The notes beneath the pieces are model-generated. The model had not been told where the DNA came from. It did not search any database and saw only the letters and a program-made list of their open reading frames with translations. Positions 13,873-16,174 of a stretch of 16,174 bases of DNA are shown one piece after another. Position numbers and translations under genes: made by a program. This DNA comes from DATFXM01 sp035315885 (GTDB lineage Bacteria > Acidobacteriota > Blastocatellia > UBA7656), in assembly GCA_035315885.1 (NCBI GenBank), contig DATFXM010000086.1, forward strand, positions 1 through 16,174, read 5' to 3'. Position 1 is the stretch's first letter, and the number at the start of each line of letters is the position of its first letter.

Positions 13873-14013
13873 GTGCTGAGTCCTGAGTGCTGAGTGCTGA
13901 GTAGGGATCTCGGTACCGGCAACTCGTGATCTTGGCCTCAAGCTTCAGATTTGTCATTGAGAAGACTGGTAGACAAAAGAGAACAGCAGCGGATTTACTC
14001 AGGACTCAGCACT
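13872..14013. repeat. GTGCTGA-type inverted element between petD-like and cytochrome c genes
   Basis: AGTGCTGAGTCCTGAGT (13872-13888) and its perfect 17-bp reverse complement (13997-14013) flank a 108-bp spacer. The left arm continues with further GTGCTGA units to about 13902. The left arm overlaps the stop codon of the preceding gene and the right arm ends 9 nt before the next ATG. The spacer has no ORF or obvious stem. Confidence 0.85.
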
Positions 14014-14022
14014 TGAAAGCTT

Positions 14023-16174
14023 ATGTCTGAAAACACTCCAAGCGAGCAACTCGAGAAGCGGGCGCCCGATGCGCCTGAGCCGGACCCGATCGCCGATCGC
14101 TCGTTGAGCGCGCCGATACTCATCTCGTCGCTGATCCTGATGATTACCCTCATCTGGTCGCTCTATGACGAGCTGGTTGGAATGCGGCCGTGGAAGGCCT
14201 ATCAGCGCGGGTTCGTGGACTACTACGGCCAGTATCTGGATGTCGTGACCAGGCGACAAAAAGATGCCGAGAAACAACTCCACGAATCGCCTGAGTATCT
14301 GGAGCTGAACAGCAAGTACAACGATCTGTCGAGCGGAGCCAAAGAGAAAACAGATCCGCTTCAGGCTCAGATCGCCAAAATCGACCAGAAACTCGATGAC
14401 ATCACCCCGACTTTTCAGGAAAGGCGCTCCTATATCGTAGCCCAGACCTACAAGCTCGAAGTCGCCGATGGCGATAGCGCCAAGAGCAGGCTGAGAGAGG
14501 ACATCAAGAATGCGCGGGCCGAGATAGTCCACTACGACATTCACGATGACAGCGGAGAGAAGCGGGCGGACTCCAAGAGCTTCACCGATCTCGAGGCATT
14601 GTACAACAAGCTCAGGGACGACAAGGGGCAGGTTTTGACCCAGATCGTCGCAGCCAATCAGGAGCGCGACGAAGCCAAGAAGAAGCTTGATTCCTACGTG
14701 CAGGATCATCTGGTGGGTTTGACGTCGGCGCAGGTCGTAGGTCTTCAACGGAACCTTGATAAGTTCGAGTTCAGGATTCGTCAGATAAGCGCCAGCAATG
14801 CAGCGGTGGTGGATCGCTGCGAGTCGTGTCACCTTGGAATCAGGGAGCCGCTCACGATGACCGCGAGGGATCTCCGATCTGCGACGCACGACGAAATCGA
14901 TCCGGACATGGCCGTTGCCTTTGTCTCGCACCCCGATAAAGACCTGCTCAAGACTCACGATCCCGATCGGTTCGGTTGTTCAACTTGTCACGGCGGCAAC
15001 GGCCGCGGGACTACATCGGTTGAAAAAGGTCACGGTCGATACGAGCACTGGCTGTGGCCTCTTTACTACAAGGAAAACGTCCAGGCCGGTTGCAATCAGT
15101 GTCACGGACGAGATCGAGTGTTGCAGGGCGCAGACACCCTGAACCGCGGCAAGAATCTGTTTCAGAACCGCGGGTGCGTCGGATGTCATCGCTACGAGTC
15201 CTTCGATCGCGAAGCGGATGCTCTCAGCAATGCTCGCCAGAGCATAAAGACTCTGGAACTGGAGCGCGACGACCGGCGCCGCGAGATCACCCAGACCAAC
15301 GCCGCTGCCGACGCCGCCGAGAGCGACGAAGATGCGGTCCACCTCAGAAAGCGAGCCGAAGCGCTCCGTCAGGTGATAAGTCAACTCGAAAGCCGCATCG
15401 ATCAGTACGACATCCAGTCCAAGTACCTGATGCAGGATGTCAAGAAGGTTGGGCCAAACCTGAAAGAGATCAAGGCCAAGCTCCGCAAGGAATGGCTGCC
15501 GGTCTGGCTTTCGGACCCGCAGGCGTTCAGGCCGGGAACGAAGATGCCTACGTTCCGTCTGGCCGATGACGAAGTCAAGGCCATCTCTGCGTTCATTTGG
15601 CAATCCGCGCTGGACATCAAGGCGGCGCAACAACCGCAGGGCGATGCGGCGCACGGGCGTGACCTGTTCAAATCGCTTGGCTGTCTTGGCTGTCACTCGA
15701 TCGAAGGCTCGGCGATTGGAATGGGCAGCGGCCCGGTTGGAGGTGACTTTGCCGCGAACCTGTCGAGGGTTGGCGAGAAGGACAACTTCGATTACGTCGT
15801 ACGGTGGGTCCACAATCCGCGGCAACGCCTGGCGCCTTACTCGCCGTCCGCTAAGCGAGACCTGACTCCGGCCGACTACAAGGCAAAAGGGTTGGCGTTT
15901 GTTTTTGACGACGAACATTCCAAGAGTCCGTTAGACGGCCGCGAGCTGCTGATTCAAAACATGACGGTGATGCCGGACTTCCGCCTGTCGGATCAGGACG
16001 CCCGCGACATCGCAACGTTCCTGATGTCACAGAAGAAGGATGGCATCAACTATCCGGACGCGTCTTATCTGGACGATGCGCAGCTTAAGAGCGAAGGTGA
16101 AAAGCTGGTCAAGCGCTACGGATGCGCTGGTTGTCACGAGATAAAAGGTCTGGAGGACGAACAGCGAATCGGCA
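14023..16174 (+). CDS. Membrane-anchored multihaem cytochrome c with coiled coils, 3' end cut
   Basis: 717 codons are visible with no stop. One N-terminal helix (about 30-47, APILISSLILMITLIWSL) is followed by MRPWKAYQRGF (54-64), a motif I associate with multihaem cytochromes of bc-type complexes. Residues 66-265 are a long charged coiled coil. Six CXXCH haem sites follow: CESCH 266, CSTCH 319, CNQCH 357, CVGCH 385, CLGCH 554, CAGCH 701. The first three form a triheme-like region. CVGCH starts a class I cytochrome c fold (ligand Met508 in TKMPTF), but an 86-residue coiled coil (390-475) is inserted between haem motif and GPNL. A second such domain spans 554 to about 665 (Met650 in VMPDF), and a third begins at 692. 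It replaces cytochrome c1 as the electron acceptor of the complex and acts in the periplasm. The start has only a weak GAAAG upstream, beside a repeat arm. Confidence 0.9.
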   Translation, partial: MSENTPSEQLEKRAPDAPEPDPIADRSLSAPILISSLILMITLIWSLYDELVGMRPWKAYQRGFVDYYGQYLDVVTRRQKDAEKQLHESPEYLELNSKYNDLSSGAKEKTDPLQAQIAKIDQKLDDITPTFQERRSYIVAQTYKLEVADGDSAKSRLREDIKNARAEIVHYDIHDDSGEKRADSKSFTDLEALYNKLRDDKGQVLTQIVAANQERDEAKKKLDSYVQDHLVGLTSAQVVGLQRNLDKFEFRIRQISASNAAVVDRCESCHLGIREPLTMTARDLRSATHDEIDPDMAVAFVSHPDKDLLKTHDPDRFGCSTCHGGNGRGTTSVEKGHGRYEHWLWPLYYKENVQAGCNQCHGRDRVLQGADTLNRGKNLFQNRGCVGCHRYESFDREADALSNARQSIKTLELERDDRRREITQTNAAADAAESDEDAVHLRKRAEALRQVISQLESRIDQYDIQSKYLMQDVKKVGPNLKEIKAKLRKEWLPVWLSDPQAFRPGTKMPTFRLADDEVKAISAFIWQSALDIKAAQQPQGDAAHGRDLFKSLGCLGCHSIEGSAIGMGSGPVGGDFAANLSRVGEKDNFDYVVRWVHNPRQRLAPYSPSAKRDLTPADYKAKGLAFVFDDEHSKSPLDGRELLIQNMTVMPDFRLSDQDARDIATFLMSQKKDGINYPDASYLDDAQLKSEGEKLVKRYGCAGCHEIKGLEDEQRIG

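Noticed and set aside
3030..14013. Heptad repeats read as CRISPR arrays or true chromosome telomeres
   Set aside because: There are no regular spacers of 30-40 bp and no cas genes. The CCCTAAA arrays are short, internal, inverted and lie between ordinary genes, so they do not mark a chromosome end.
13999..15918. Two long minus-strand frames (319 and 312 codons) opposite the multihaem cytochrome
   Set aside because: The plus-strand frame has six CXXCH motifs and cytochrome folds. The opposite frames are hydrophobic-looking mirror images without motifs or ribosome binding sites.

Overview
The window most likely comes from an acidobacterium (Blastocatellia-like is my guess). This is inferred from three things: a PadR regulator directly followed by a very long MacB/FtsX-type permease of the ADOP kind (acidobacterial duplicated orphan permease), GC-rich codon use, and an unusual electron-transfer operon with a multihaem cytochrome. 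No rRNA or marker-gene tree was available, so the assignment is tentative.

Layout. 1-2575 (-): 3'-truncated ADOP permease, preceded by its PadR regulator (2603-2935, -) under a strong promoter whose -10 box lies inside a palindrome. 2936-3291: gene-free stretch holding that promoter, a nested inverted repeat and a promoter for a small two-helix membrane protein (3292-3510, +). 3573-5962 (-): rsmD, coaD and a class I aminotransferase. 5963-6275: gene-free, with an inverted repeat. 6276-7298 (+): secreted carboxypeptidase-regulatory-domain protein and a MerR/excisionase-type helix-turn-helix protein, 3 nt apart. 7441-9607 (-): amphipathic-helix/membrane protein of unknown function, then homoserine dehydrogenase. 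9773-10180 (-): YciA-like acyl-CoA thioesterase, divergent from a Nudix hydrolase (10277/10280-10714, +). 11057-16174 (+): an operon for a cytochrome bc-type quinol oxidoreductase: Rieske protein, split cytochrome b (b6-like and subunit IV-like halves), and a membrane-anchored cytochrome c with at least six CXXCH motifs, cut by the window end.

How the genes work together. The last four genes plausibly form one complex. Quinol would be oxidised at the cytochrome b Qo site, one electron going through the Rieske cluster to the multihaem cytochrome, which takes the place of cytochrome c1. All but the subunit IV-like half carry long N-terminal hydrophilic extensions. The cytochrome also has about 200 residues of coiled coil before its haems and a further coiled coil of about 86 residues inserted inside a single-haem cytochrome c fold.

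The main unexplained signal is a family of seven intergenic elements built from 7-bp tandem repeats (GTGCTGA, GTTCTGA and TTTAGGG/TTTCGGG types) arranged as inverted pairs around a loop. In gene direction the TTTAGGG/TTTCGGG or GTGCTGA strand begins at or within a few bases of a stop codon in six of six cases where the element follows a gene. Since 7 is not a multiple of 3, such arrays present a stop in all three frames. One element has become the 5' end of homoserine dehydrogenase, and two sit inside the cytochrome operon directly against ribosome binding sites.
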